DNA of 10,620 bases from Candidatus Thorarchaeota archaeon (lineage in GTDB: Archaea > Asgardarchaeota > Thorarchaeia > Thorarchaeales > Thorarchaeaceae), in NCBI GenBank assembly GCA_020355105.1, contig CP070658.1:2430248-2440867 (forward strand). The letters run 5' to 3'. Below the pieces are notes generated by a model. The model searched no databases and was not told the origin of the DNA. It saw only the letters and a program-made list of their open reading frames with translations. Position numbers and translations under genes: made by a program. Shown in pieces: positions 1 through 6,660 of the stretch. Position 1 is the first letter of the stretch; every line of letters starts with the position of its first letter.

Positions 1-13
1 AATAAGGGACATC

Positions 14-1000
14 GTGGCTGATTATGATGACCTTTTCGATGTATTTGACGAAGGAACCGAGAAGAAACTGAAGCTATATCGGAGTATGGATCGACACCCC
101 TCAAAGACTCAGGAAGAGATGAGGAATCTCTTCAAGAGCGAAAAAGCATACGATACATTCCAAGATGGTGTCCGTGAGATAGTCTTTGAGAAGTGGGTAG
201 AAGGAGGGGTCTTTTCTTCCATTGGCATCGTGTACATAGTTGTATTCGCCACCAGCATCTATCCCAAGATACTGGGGGCAGCTCATTCAGTATACCCTAT
301 TCTCATCTTAGAGGTGGCAAGTGATATCCTCTCAACCTTGCTCCTAACCCTGTCAATATCACTCCTGGTGGTGTTTGGCTTTGGGTATCTACGCTCGATA
401 TCCCACTTGGGTGCCACCCGAGATGACTTCGCTGTTTGGAACTATATCCGGTATCTACGTGGAGTTTCTGAAACGGACGGGTCATTCATGTCATTCTGGA
501 AATTCTTTGATTGCACATCACTGATTGGCCGGCACTTCTCCCGAATTGCCTTTCGTATTGTGTTACTCATGGTACTAGCAGCAATTTCCCAACTACTTTT
601 CGGACCCCCTGGTCCCGCAATCTGGATAATCGCGGGATGGAGTATACTTGTCGGTGTACTGCTTCTCGCACTCCCCCTGAATTCACTGCACAATGTCATG
701 GTAGAAACAAAGACAGCTGTGATGGAGGACTTGCAGGAAGAGTACGACCATCTGACATTGAAATTCGTTTCAAAACTCAATGAGCTACGTCATAGTGAAA
801 GAACGGGTCCTCGTGGGGAAGAGGGTGCGGAACTGGCAACAGAGATATCAGCTTTACAACGGATAATGGAAAGGGCCGATCAACAACGAGTTTGGCCAAT
901 TGAGTTCCCACTAGTCTTGAGAATCCTGTTGGCCTCACTGATTCCATTATTCATCACAATCTTGGATGTGATGCTTACTTTGTGGGGGATTATCTCATGA
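14..1000 (+). CDS. Polytopic membrane protein with cytosolic coiled-coil insert, unknown function
   Basis: I do not recognise this 328-residue protein. What can be seen: a charged N-terminus (1-60), hydrophobic segments near 65-83, 100-125, 179-198, 202-222 and 298-325, and a long charged, heptad-like helical stretch at about 230-290 between the fourth and fifth segments. The inside-or-outside placement of that stretch is not settled. No signal peptide or catalytic motif is visible. The GTG at 14 follows AAGGGAC at 4-10, a short ribosome-binding-like sequence. However, the frame is open back to the window edge without a stop, so the true start may lie outside and the gene could be partial at its 5' end. 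The next gene is 102 bases downstream on the same strand and need not be co-transcribed. Coding status is supported by length and by the clean membrane/coiled-coil pattern. Confidence 0.8.
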   Translation: MADYDDLFDVFDEGTEKKLKLYRSMDRHPSKTQEEMRNLFKSEKAYDTFQDGVREIVFEKWVEGGVFSSIGIVYIVVFATSIYPKILGAAHSVYPILILEVASDILSTLLLTLSISLLVVFGFGYLRSISHLGATRDDFAVWNYIRYLRGVSETDGSFMSFWKFFDCTSLIGRHFSRIAFRIVLLMVLAAISQLLFGPPGPAIWIIAGWSILVGVLLLALPLNSLHNVMVETKTAVMEDLQEEYDHLTLKFVSKLNELRHSERTGPRGEEGAELATEISALQRIMERADQQRVWPIEFPLVLRILLASLIPLFITILDVMLTLWGIIS

Positions 1001-1027
1001 AGAATCCCTACATCTGATTTGAGGGGA

Positions 1028-1053
1028 GTTCAGTAATCGCTGAACATAAGTTC
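1028..1053. repeat. Interlocked short inverted repeats upstream of the decarboxylase gene
   Basis: GTTCAG (1028-1033) and CTGAAC (1040-1045) form a 6-bp inverted repeat with a 6-base spacer. The second arm shares GAAC with a further GAAC-ATAA-GTTC palindrome (1042-1053). It lies 28 bases after the membrane-protein stop and 50 bases before the next start. It could be a regulator site, or a weak hairpin at the 3' end of the upstream transcript. ACATAAG inside it is a poor TATA candidate. Confidence 0.3.
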
Positions 1054-1102
1054 TCAGAATCCTTAACATCTCATTTCACCTCTATGAGGGCGGGAGATTT
1101 CG

Positions 1103-1879
1103 ATGAGTTTTCTGAAACCCTCCAAGGAAGATCGACTCTTTGAAAGACTTGATTCCGCGGATTTCTATGATGTAGAAATGCTATCAGTGATTTGGGAAAC
1201 GAAGCAAGAGGTTGTCGAGAAACTGCTACCCCCTCCTCTCGAACCGTTTGAAACACCTATAGCCAGAGCCTACGTGTGCAAGTTTCCAAGAACGAATTTC
1301 GGGATTAGCTACCAAGAGACTGCTCTGATGCTCTTATGCCAGTATAAAGGAGAAGTGGGAGTATACATTCTCGGCATGCATGTTGACAACGACATGGCAA
1401 TGGCATTGGGTAGGGAGATGTTTGGGTATCCTAAGAAGATGGCAGAGATCAATTTCAAGAGAGGAAGAATGGGTGCCAGCGGCTGGGGAAGACGACGCGG
1501 TACCAAAGTCGTTGAGATGCAGAGTAAGATCATGAAGAGCATCTCTGAAGAAGAAGCCATTGAGATGCAACTGGGCGCGAATGAGGGCCAGAATCCAGTC
1601 TTTCTCTTCAAACACTTTCCAGCGCAAGATGCAGAGGGTTTTGACTATCAGCCTCGATTAGTAGGTGGACCCGTGGCCTACTCGCGGAAGTCCGTAGCAG
1701 TAGGACATGGAAAGATCAGCTTTGAGCCATCGGAATATGACCCTTGGAATGAGGTCGAGGTCGTGAAGATGCTAGGAGCTACTCTTACGGTCGGAGATCA
1801 GTCAATGTTGAAAGGTGAAGTTCTCGCAGAGATAGACTCGGAAGAGTTCAAACTCTACTCTTACTTGAAGTGGGATTGA
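1103..1879 (+). CDS. Acetoacetate decarboxylase family protein
   Basis: This 258-residue protein matches the acetoacetate decarboxylase (ADC) family, soluble beta-barrel enzymes that form a Schiff base between an active-site lysine and a beta-keto acid. The key block GREMFGYPKKMAE (103-115) carries the Lys111-Lys112 pair, equivalent to the catalytic and pKa-lowering lysines of the clostridial enzyme. Glu72 in SYQETALML (69-77) matches the conserved active-site glutamate. Length is close to the family norm of about 245-260. The ATG at 1103 is preceded by GGCGGGAG at 1089-1096. Family members include true decarboxylases and ADC-like enzymes acting on other keto acids by aldol or dehydration chemistry, so the substrate is not settled. 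No CoA-transferase or other acetone-pathway gene is nearby, so acetone formation is not implied. A small unknown gene follows 36 bases downstream and may be in the same transcript. Confidence 0.9.
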   Translation: MSFLKPSKEDRLFERLDSADFYDVEMLSVIWETKQEVVEKLLPPPLEPFETPIARAYVCKFPRTNFGISYQETALMLLCQYKGEVGVYILGMHVDNDMAMALGREMFGYPKKMAEINFKRGRMGASGWGRRRGTKVVEMQSKIMKSISEEEAIEMQLGANEGQNPVFLFKHFPAQDAEGFDYQPRLVGGPVAYSRKSVAVGHGKISFEPSEYDPWNEVEVVKMLGATLTVGDQSMLKGEVLAEIDSEEFKLYSYLKWD

Positions 1880-1915
1880 ATTAGCCCGCCAAGCTGGGAC
1901 AAATGGGTGAACGGA

Positions 1916-2203
1916 ATGGAAAAATCGCTGAGAGATATGCTCAAGCACGGGAGGAGATTTGAACGATTAAGAACTGACGAACCTGGGGTTTTCATCAGAA
2001 AGGTACCTCGATCAAAGAATGACCCGGCCCATCTAGCTGTTGAGATAAACCCGATTGGTCGCAGCGGAAATCCAATGTATAAGGTAGGGGCACTCATTAG
2101 AAACCAGAGCGAACTTGATGCCATCAGAGAGATCGTGTCTAGGGAGAGAGTAGACGAAATGCTTCAGAAGGTAGAGAGAGTAAACCATCAGGAATCGGAC
2201 TAG
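1916..2203 (+). CDS. Small conserved-looking hypothetical protein
   Basis: The protein is 95 residues from the ATG at 1916, or 98 from an in-frame GTG at 1907. I prefer 1916 because GGGTGA (1905-1910) sits 5 bases before it. The protein is soluble and strongly charged. It has a basic N-terminus, a probable beta-rich core reading HLAVEINPIGRSGNPMYKVG, and an amphipathic C-terminal helix (SELDAIREIVSR...). That core resembles, from memory, short uncharacterised archaeal proteins with a VEINP-x-x-x-x-GNP pattern, but I cannot name a family. It begins 36 bases after the decarboxylase stop on the same strand, so co-transcription is likely. No metal-binding or catalytic motif is visible. Confidence 0.75.
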   Translation: MEKSLRDMLKHGRRFERLRTDEPGVFIRKVPRSKNDPAHLAVEINPIGRSGNPMYKVGALIRNQSELDAIREIVSRERVDEMLQKVERVNHQESD

Positions 2204-2287
2204 TCATCATGACACGGGATACTTCGAACTAGAATACTTGATTTGATATTGGGTCTGATATGCTGCATTCCAAGGAGTGGTCAGACA

Positions 2288-2605
2288 ATGGTCAAGGTAA
2301 GTCCCTTTGTGAAGCTACTACGCGGCGAGTACGAGCTGACTGTACTACTTCTACTCGCGAAACTCCGCGGTAAGGCTAGAGCTGACGAAATCATTAAGGC
2401 AGGCAAGAAGACACGGACACTTCCAGCTCTCAATGGAGCGAGAGTTGCAAGTGCACGCAAGTTCCTAGTGAAGAACGAGCTGATCGAAGTTGAGAAGGAG
2501 GGGAAGGAGATTATCCATATCCTTACAAAGAAGGGAGCCAAACTGGGTAAACTCCTCAATTCCATTTCCGATTTCATCATCAAGGATTTGAAATGGACAC
2601 GTTAA
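2288..2605 (+). CDS. Small winged-helix DNA-binding protein
   Basis: The 105-residue protein is probably a transcription regulator with a winged-helix fold. Helices run at about 14-27 (YELTVLLLLAKLRG), 29-38 and 50-63. A beta wing at 64-80 reads LIEVEKEGKEIIHILTKKG, and a last helix at 81-97 probably dimerises the protein. The ILTKKG end of the wing is typical of MarR/PadR/ArsR-like archaeal regulators. I chose the ATG at 2288 because AAGGAGTGG (2272-2280) lies just upstream. The frame can be extended to a TTG at 2243, but that adds a 15-residue cysteine-containing stretch unrelated to the fold and would put the ribosome binding site inside the gene. It is separated by 84 bases from the gene before it and converges on the Lrp-like gene with only 42 bases between stops. 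Its targets are unknown. Confidence 0.72.
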   Translation: MVKVSPFVKLLRGEYELTVLLLLAKLRGKARADEIIKAGKKTRTLPALNGARVASARKFLVKNELIEVEKEGKEIIHILTKKGAKLGKLLNSISDFIIKDLKWTR

Positions 2606-2647
2606 GTCTAGAGTCAAGAAAGAGCAGAGTCCGTATTCAGAACTCAG

Positions 2648-3571
2648 TCAAGATAGACGTTCATCAATTAAGTCATCTCTGAAATCAGGGAAATACATCC
2701 ATTCCGGGATAATCATCTGACCAGCAATCTCAGTGCCCTCGAACAATGACAATAGACCAGACCGAAGGGGAACCACTTGCTTTGATGAGTCAACGACAAA
2801 TGTGAGCATGAGTTCAGGACTGTTAGCCATCCTAAAGCTGATCCAATAGTTCTCGCCAAACCTCTCTCGAAACACCTTCTCTAATTCGAAATAGTCCATC
2901 TCAACAAAGACGGGACTCCTCATCACAAACATTACAACAAACCGTCGCTCTGTTGCTGCGGGATTTATCTGTATGGTCTCATGGATGAGGTTGTATTCTC
3001 TCATGAAAGCCAGTCGTTTTCGAACTGTTGGTACTGAGGCACTAACATCCAACGCAATGTCACTTAATGTCTTTCGCCCATCTGATCGGAGTGACTTCAG
3101 AATCTTCCAATCAATCTTCTTCAGGGCGTCGATTCCCTTTGATACGCTCCTATCGATTGGCATTGGCGGACCAACGACAGGAAAGGCTTGGGCGCTCTCC
3201 ACATACTTTGAAGATTGTAGATGATCTATGGCTTGACTGAGTTCATCATTTGTCCTGTAGACTGCAACGGCAAAGCCCTGTGGCTCGTAACCCACTCCTA
3301 GAGCCATGATGAAACGATGAGTGCCCAGACTGGTGAGGTCTTCAGGCATCGTATTCGGCTTGATGTCAAGTGCAACGACTGCAAAGCTAGCATGCAATAT
3401 CTCGAGGGGGAGTTGCACAACGAACCTTAGAATTACCCCTTCCTCAACTAGTGCTTCAATTCGATTCTTTATCGTTGTCAAAGAAACATCAAACTTTTCA
3501 GCTAGTTTCGAGAACGACACTCTACACTGGTATGACAGTTCATTCAGAATCAGCCGATCTAAGGCATCCAT
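2648..3571 (-). CDS. Two-copy (tandem) Lrp/AsnC-like transcription regulator
   Basis: The 307-residue protein contains the Lrp/AsnC architecture twice. HTH 1 spans about 1-50 (LDRLILNELS... then SFSKLAEKFDVSLTTIKNRI). A ligand-binding-like alpha/beta region spans 60-135. HTH 2 spans about 150-200 (IDWKILKSLRSDGRKTLSDI then PTVRKRLAFM). A second alpha/beta region spans about 208-292. Ordinary Lrp proteins are 140-170 residues, so this is a fused duplication. The two HTHs differ enough that they may read different half-sites, and a monomer may behave like an ordinary dimer. The ATG at 3571 follows CTGGTG on the minus strand. The gene is divergent from the CPBP-like membrane protein gene with about 120 bases between starts, so it probably regulates itself, that neighbour, or both. 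The ligand, usually an amino acid in this family, cannot be inferred. Confidence 0.88.
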   Translation of the reverse strand: MDALDRLILNELSYQCRVSFSKLAEKFDVSLTTIKNRIEALVEEGVILRFVVQLPLEILHASFAVVALDIKPNTMPEDLTSLGTHRFIMALGVGYEPQGFAVAVYRTNDELSQAIDHLQSSKYVESAQAFPVVGPPMPIDRSVSKGIDALKKIDWKILKSLRSDGRKTLSDIALDVSASVPTVRKRLAFMREYNLIHETIQINPAATERRFVVMFVMRSPVFVEMDYFELEKVFRERFGENYWISFRMANSPELMLTFVVDSSKQVVPLRSGLLSLFEGTEIAGQMIIPEWMYFPDFRDDLIDERLS

Positions 3572-3631
3572 AGCAGATTCGCACCAGTTTTTCAGAATCT
3601 AAAGGTTTCACTCCATAAACAGAAAGGTCAT

Positions 3632-3641
3632 CTTATAATTT
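3632..3641 (+). promoter_or_regulatory. TATA-like element in the divergent Lrp/CPBP promoter region
   Basis: CTTATAATTT lies about 52-61 bases before the ATG at 3693, which would give a transcript starting near 3660-3667. Read on the other strand it is AAATTATAAG, about 65 bases before the Lrp-like start, so the same AT-rich core could serve either direction. It argues against the TTG at 3645 as translation start, because that codon lies only a few bases past the element. Archaeal promoters cannot be proven by eye. Confidence 0.35.
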
Positions 3642-3692
3642 GGGTTGATTTCTTCAGTCCTGGATGGCCAAGGTTTCTTCTATCATTTCTTC

Positions 3693-4670
3693 ATGTTATT
3701 GACTAGATTAACACTAAAGGTGAATCAGAAATTGAAGAAAAGCACAATCACAATTGCTGCAGATCCCGATGAGTATTCGGCAGACAACTCGAGGAGCATT
3801 GGCGATCACATTAGGAAACATCCTGTAGCCTACTACACTCTTGTTGCATATCTAATACCTTGGCTAGGTAGTTTCTTACTTGTAGGGTCCAAGTTTCTGA
3901 GCGGAGAAGTCATTGGTCTGGCTGATGCCATGGGTATGTGGTTGACAATGATAGCAGGTCCAAGCATCGCAGGCATCTCATTATCGTATGTCGTTGATGG
4001 ACGAAGCGGACTCAGTCACCTGTTCTCACGAATGAGGCGATGGAGAACTAGCATCTCATGGTATGCAATTGCACTCCTGCTCCCTCCCATCCTCATCCTG
4101 ATCGTTCTCACATCTATGTCAATCCTAGTTTCCCCGGATTATGCTCCAGGGCTACTTCTGATTGGTGTCGTCCTCGGCCTGATAACGGGCTTCTTTGAGG
4201 AGATCGGATGGATAGGATTCCTTTATCCAACACTTAAGGCAAACACTAGTTCATTGAAGGCTGCTTTGGGAGTTGGATTGATACACGGAGTCTGGCATTT
4301 TGCGGCAGCATATCTTGGCTCTAGCCAATGGCTTGGGGTGTATTTCATCCCCTATTTCGTGTCTATGTGGATGGTTGCAATGGTCGCCATGAGAGTTCTT
4401 CAGGTCTGGGTGTATAACAGCACGAACGACAGCGTCTTGATGATACAGTTGATGCATGGAAGCTCCACCGGCTTTTTAATGACTCTCACCCCTGTGATGC
4501 GAACGCCAGCGACAGAAACGGCTTGGTTCTTTGTCTTTGCAGTAGTCATCTGGATTGTCGCAGCGATAGTCATCAGGAAATACGGCACATCTTTGATGAA
4601 ACCAATGAAGTCCACTGCAACTTCTGTGTCGGCGCCTGAGTCCTTGACATATGAGCAAGAAACTCAGTAG
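3693..4670 (+). CDS. CPBP/Rce1-like intramembrane protease homologue with altered first motif
   Basis: The protein is 325 residues from the ATG at 3693. The frame extends to a TTG at 3645 (341 residues), which I reject because a TATA-like element sits immediately before it. It is a membrane protein with about seven or eight hydrophobic segments and matches the CPBP (Abi/CaaX protease) family. Three motifs are visible: FFEEIGWIGFLYP (167-179), the LIHGVWH region (His198, His202) and LMHGSSTGF (His255). In proteolytic members the first motif is EExxxR, commonly EEIGWRGF. Here the Arg is Ile174, and the HxxxN position of the third motif is Thr259. The two Glu and the His residues remain. It may therefore be an inactive or altered member, or the codon ATA may be a one-base error for AGA. 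Bacterial relatives include CAAX-type proteases and bacteriocin-immunity proteins; the substrate here is unknown. The divergent Lrp-like gene is a plausible regulator. Confidence 0.85.
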   Translation: MLLTRLTLKVNQKLKKSTITIAADPDEYSADNSRSIGDHIRKHPVAYYTLVAYLIPWLGSFLLVGSKFLSGEVIGLADAMGMWLTMIAGPSIAGISLSYVVDGRSGLSHLFSRMRRWRTSISWYAIALLLPPILILIVLTSMSILVSPDYAPGLLLIGVVLGLITGFFEEIGWIGFLYPTLKANTSSLKAALGVGLIHGVWHFAAAYLGSSQWLGVYFIPYFVSMWMVAMVAMRVLQVWVYNSTNDSVLMIQLMHGSSTGFLMTLTPVMRTPATETAWFFVFAVVIWIVAAIVIRKYGTSLMKPMKSTATSVSAPESLTYEQETQ

Positions 4671-4685
4671 TAGTTTCGACATTTT

Positions 4686-4710
4686 AGGAGAGAGGGCATC
4701 CCTCTCTCCT
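4686..4710. terminator. Perfect 11-bp hairpin between convergent genes
   Basis: AGGAGAGAGGG (4686-4696), a CAT loop, and CCCTCTCTCCT (4700-4710) form an uninterrupted 11-bp stem, followed on the + strand by CTACTCCTTTTATTG. It starts 16 bases after the CPBP-like stop and 81 bases before the amidohydrolase stop on the other strand. It is thus placed to end, or protect the 3' end of, one or both convergent transcripts. The purine strand is A/G only, so it is also a homopurine-homopyrimidine mirror-like tract. Archaeal termination normally needs only a U-tract, so 3'-end protection is an equally good reading. Confidence 0.6.
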
Positions 4711-4790
4711 CTACTCCTTTTATTGATGGATAAGGGTCAAAACGAGAATCCGAGTACTTTCCAAAATAAATCAGTGCGATGGCAAAGTGC

Positions 4791-5789
4791 TTACATAGCA
4801 ACCAATCTCGGAAACAATTCCGAAGCACCCTTTCGTGCGATGGTCCTCAAGTCGTCTTCATCAAAACCATCGAAAGATCTCAAGTCGTTCAAGACAAGAG
4901 AGGCCATCAACCTTGGCGCGGCTCCTAGATCAGTCCCAAGTACAATATGAGATGGGTCGAGCAACTCTTTGAGTGTACGCAGAGAGCTTTGTGCAGTAAC
5001 AGCGGTGGTGTCATAATACATGTTCTTCAAGAGACGCATTCCTGTGGAGGGCCCTTGTTTCCGGATTATCAAGTCATAGAGCGACCGCAGTTTCTTGACC
5101 TTGTCACGTTGTCGATATTCCAGTATACTGATTCTCCACGCAAGATATGGAACTGCTCCGCCTCCATGCGGGAGTATGAATTTGATTCTTGGATTCCTGT
5201 CAAGTACTCCACTGTATACCATGTTGGCAACAGCTCTAGTGGTGTCAAAGGGCCACTCAATGTGGACAACTGGGACATCGGGTTTCCTCATGTCGGCAAA
5301 TGGCGGATCATCAGGATGAACAAACACAACTGCCCTACGTCTGTTCAGCTCGGCAAAGAAATCCTCAAGCTCAGGGTCTCCCAAGTACATCCCATCAGAG
5401 TTTGATAGCAGAACCACACCATCAAGATGAAGCTCATCCAGCGCGTAATCAAGCTCTTCAAAGGCCGCATCTATGTTCGGAAGAGGCATGGATGCCAATG
5501 CGCCAAAATGGGTCGAATGTTCTCGGATAATATCTGCGAGATAGGTGTTTGTGTTTCTGGCCAGATGTCGGAAGAACTCGTTGTGCCTAATGTGTAGACC
5601 CGAGGCAGGGATTGAGAGAATCGCCTTGTCTATTCCTACCTTGTCCATATCCTTCAAGCACTGATCAGGATTGTATGTGGGAATCGGTACTCCTGAGAGC
5701 TCAGTGATACCTTTCTCTGCAAGGGCCTTCACATAGAAATTCGGAATGAGATGATGATGCACGTCAATCCAATCATAGTCGTCTGACAT
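4791..5789 (-). CDS. Amidohydrolase family metal-dependent hydrolase/decarboxylase (ACMSD-like)
   Basis: The 332-residue protein is of the amidohydrolase-2 type (TIM barrel, single divalent metal), the group containing ACMSD and aromatic-acid decarboxylases. Expected residues are present: the HxH pair at the end of strand 1 (His11 and His13 in WIDVHHHLIP), His158 in VFVHPDDPP, His208 in ILPHGGG, and Asp287 in VLGTDLGAAPR. Length is normal. Relatives usually read GTDYPF or GSDWPF at the last site, so LGAAP after the Asp is atypical and may alter substrate choice. The ATG at 5789 has GGTG about 9 bases upstream on the minus strand. The substrate is probably an aromatic or other unsaturated carboxylic acid by family analogy, but this is inference. 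The divergent TetR gene and the palindromes between them suggest substrate-induced expression. Confidence 0.88.
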   Translation of the reverse strand: MSDDYDWIDVHHHLIPNFYVKALAEKGITELSGVPIPTYNPDQCLKDMDKVGIDKAILSIPASGLHIRHNEFFRHLARNTNTYLADIIREHSTHFGALASMPLPNIDAAFEELDYALDELHLDGVVLLSNSDGMYLGDPELEDFFAELNRRRAVVFVHPDDPPFADMRKPDVPVVHIEWPFDTTRAVANMVYSGVLDRNPRIKFILPHGGGAVPYLAWRISILEYRQRDKVKKLRSLYDLIIRKQGPSTGMRLLKNMYYDTTAVTAQSSLRTLKELLDPSHIVLGTDLGAAPRLMASLVLNDLRSFDGFDEDDLRTIARKGASELFPRLVAM

Positions 5790-5806
5790 TGTCTTACACC
5801 ATGAGT

Positions 5807-5823
5807 TTCGAATTCAATTCGAA
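5807..5823. promoter_or_regulatory. Palindromic operator 1 in the TetR-amidohydrolase intergenic region
   Basis: TTCGAATTCAATTCGAA is a perfect 8-bp inverted repeat around one central base. It lies 18 bases upstream of the amidohydrolase start. It would overlap the expected transcription start if the minus-strand TATA is CTATAAG (5843-5849) or GAATATAG (5826-5833). It shares the frame TTCGAAT-N3-ATTCGAA with operator 2. Assigning it to the adjacent TetR-family protein is inference from position and symmetry. Confidence 0.72.
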
Positions 5824-5842
5824 TTCTATATTCGTTCAGAGG

Positions 5843-5850
5843 CTTATAGG
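5843..5850. promoter_or_regulatory. Possible shared TATA element between the two operators
   Basis: CTTATAGG on the + strand (CCTATAAG on the - strand) sits between the two palindromes and is the most TATA-like sequence for the amidohydrolase. For the TetR gene an alternative is TTATTACA at 5881-5888. It lies about 25 bases before the ATG and would give a nearly leaderless transcript. Which is used cannot be decided from sequence alone. Confidence 0.3.
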
Positions 5851-5853
5851 GTT

Positions 5854-5870
5854 TTCGAATATGATTCGAA
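5854..5870. promoter_or_regulatory. Palindromic operator 2 in the TetR-amidohydrolase intergenic region
   Basis: TTCGAATATGATTCGAA has 7-bp inverted arms around ATG and matches operator 1 in 14 of 17 positions, differing only in the spacer. A further TTCGAA (5871-5876) abuts it, creating a second, wider palindrome of TTTTCGAA (5852-5859) with TTCGAAAA (5871-5878). The start of operator 2 is 47 bases from the start of operator 1 and 53 bases from the TetR start codon, suited to autoregulation. Confidence 0.72.
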
Positions 5871-5906
5871 TTCGAAAATGTTATTACAGGGGCCCCGTAC
5901 GACGCA

Positions 5907-6527
5907 ATGAAGATGAGGAAATCGAAGGCAAAACAAGGCATCATTGCCACTGCACAGAAGCTGATCAGGAAGAAGGGCTACTCCAACATCAACGTGACTG
6001 AAATAGCATATGTCGCCAAGGTAAGTGTTGGCACACTTTACTACCACTTTCCGAAAGGCAAGGTCGACATTCTTGCCGAAATCATGTCAAGGAAGCTAGA
6101 AGGGTTCGTCGTAGAGTTCAATCGTGAGGTGGGAGTGGAGAAAGTCCTGGAGAAAGAAATGGGCCTTGATGACACGCTTCGTTGGTTCTTCAAGAAGGTC
6201 ATAGAACTCCGCAGACCAGACCGATACTTCCTATCAGCCATCCAGAGTGAGATGTTAGACAATCCAGGCGAGTACATGGCCTTTGTTGAGAAGTATCAGA
6301 GCACCGACGGCCTCCAACAGGCAATGGGCATACTTTCTGAGGCTATAATGAAGGCAGCAGAGTCTGAAGCGGCAGGTCTAGGGAAAGTGGTGGAGAAACA
6401 GAATACAATCCAGAGAGTCATCGGACTCTTGATGAGCTATCAAATCATCTTTCCCGGCTATTTTGGCGATGATGATGAGTTTGTTGATTTGGCATTGAGA
6501 TTCTTCCATGAGATACTGAAGGCTTGA
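5907..6527 (+). CDS. TetR/AcrR-family transcription regulator
   Basis: The 206-residue protein has a standard TetR N-terminal DNA-binding domain. Helix 1 is at about 9-24 (KQGIIATAQKLIRKKG). The helix-turn-helix at 31-48 reads TEIAYVAKVSVGTLYYHF, with the family's G-T-L-Y-Y-H-F signature, followed by a lysine-rich turn. Residues 60-206 are an all-helical ligand-binding and dimerisation region that does not identify the ligand. The ATG at 5907 has a second in-frame ATG two codons on. GGGGCC at 5889-5894 is a possible but distant ribosome binding site. The gene is divergent from the amidohydrolase, with two TTCGAAT-N3-ATTCGAA palindromes between them. The simplest model is a repressor of both genes, released by the amidohydrolase substrate or a related compound. 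It is separated by 191 bases from the next operon, which has a different operator type. Confidence 0.92.
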   Translation: MKMRKSKAKQGIIATAQKLIRKKGYSNINVTEIAYVAKVSVGTLYYHFPKGKVDILAEIMSRKLEGFVVEFNREVGVEKVLEKEMGLDDTLRWFFKKVIELRRPDRYFLSAIQSEMLDNPGEYMAFVEKYQSTDGLQQAMGILSEAIMKAAESEAAGLGKVVEKQNTIQRVIGLLMSYQIIFPGYFGDDDEFVDLALRFFHEILKA

Positions 6528-6634
6528 ATTTGAATCTCAGAAATGTGCGCAGCCAGTTAGACAGTATAATCATCTTGATTCCGATTGATAGAGTGATGTA
6601 GATTTCGTCTTAACGGTCTTTAGGGGCCCAAGAT

Positions 6635-6650
6635 AGGTAATATATTATCC
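6635..6650. promoter_or_regulatory. Operator A of the membrane-protein/MarR operon
   Basis: AGGTAATATATTATCC is a near-palindrome in which 14 of 16 bases pair across the centre. It is the upstream-most of three related sites and matches site B in 12 of 16 positions. It lies upstream of the TATA-like element, starting 32 bases (about three helical turns) before site B. GGGGCCCA immediately precedes it (6623-6630). It probably binds the MarR protein encoded at the end of the operon. Confidence 0.62.
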
Positions 6651-6660
6651 ATCCGAAACA

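Noticed and set aside
442..780. Minus- and plus-strand frames of 90-112 codons inside the first membrane protein
   Set aside because: Composition is shadow-like, and the overlapping 328-codon frame has a coherent membrane/coiled-coil pattern.
4651..4950. 99-codon + strand frame crossing the hairpin into the amidohydrolase 3' end
   Set aside because: It spans a terminator-like hairpin and is antisense to the conserved C-terminus of the amidohydrolase; its product has no coherent pattern.
4947..5405. 152-codon + strand frame antisense to the amidohydrolase
   Set aside because: The minus-strand protein has the full metal-ligand set, so this frame is a shadow.
5889..6630. GGGGCCCC (5889-5896) and GGGGCCCA (6623-6630) near two regulated promoters as a shared regulatory element
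   Set aside because: They are short, sit at different positions relative to their promoters, and could be chance in this sequence; the first may simply contribute to ribosome binding.
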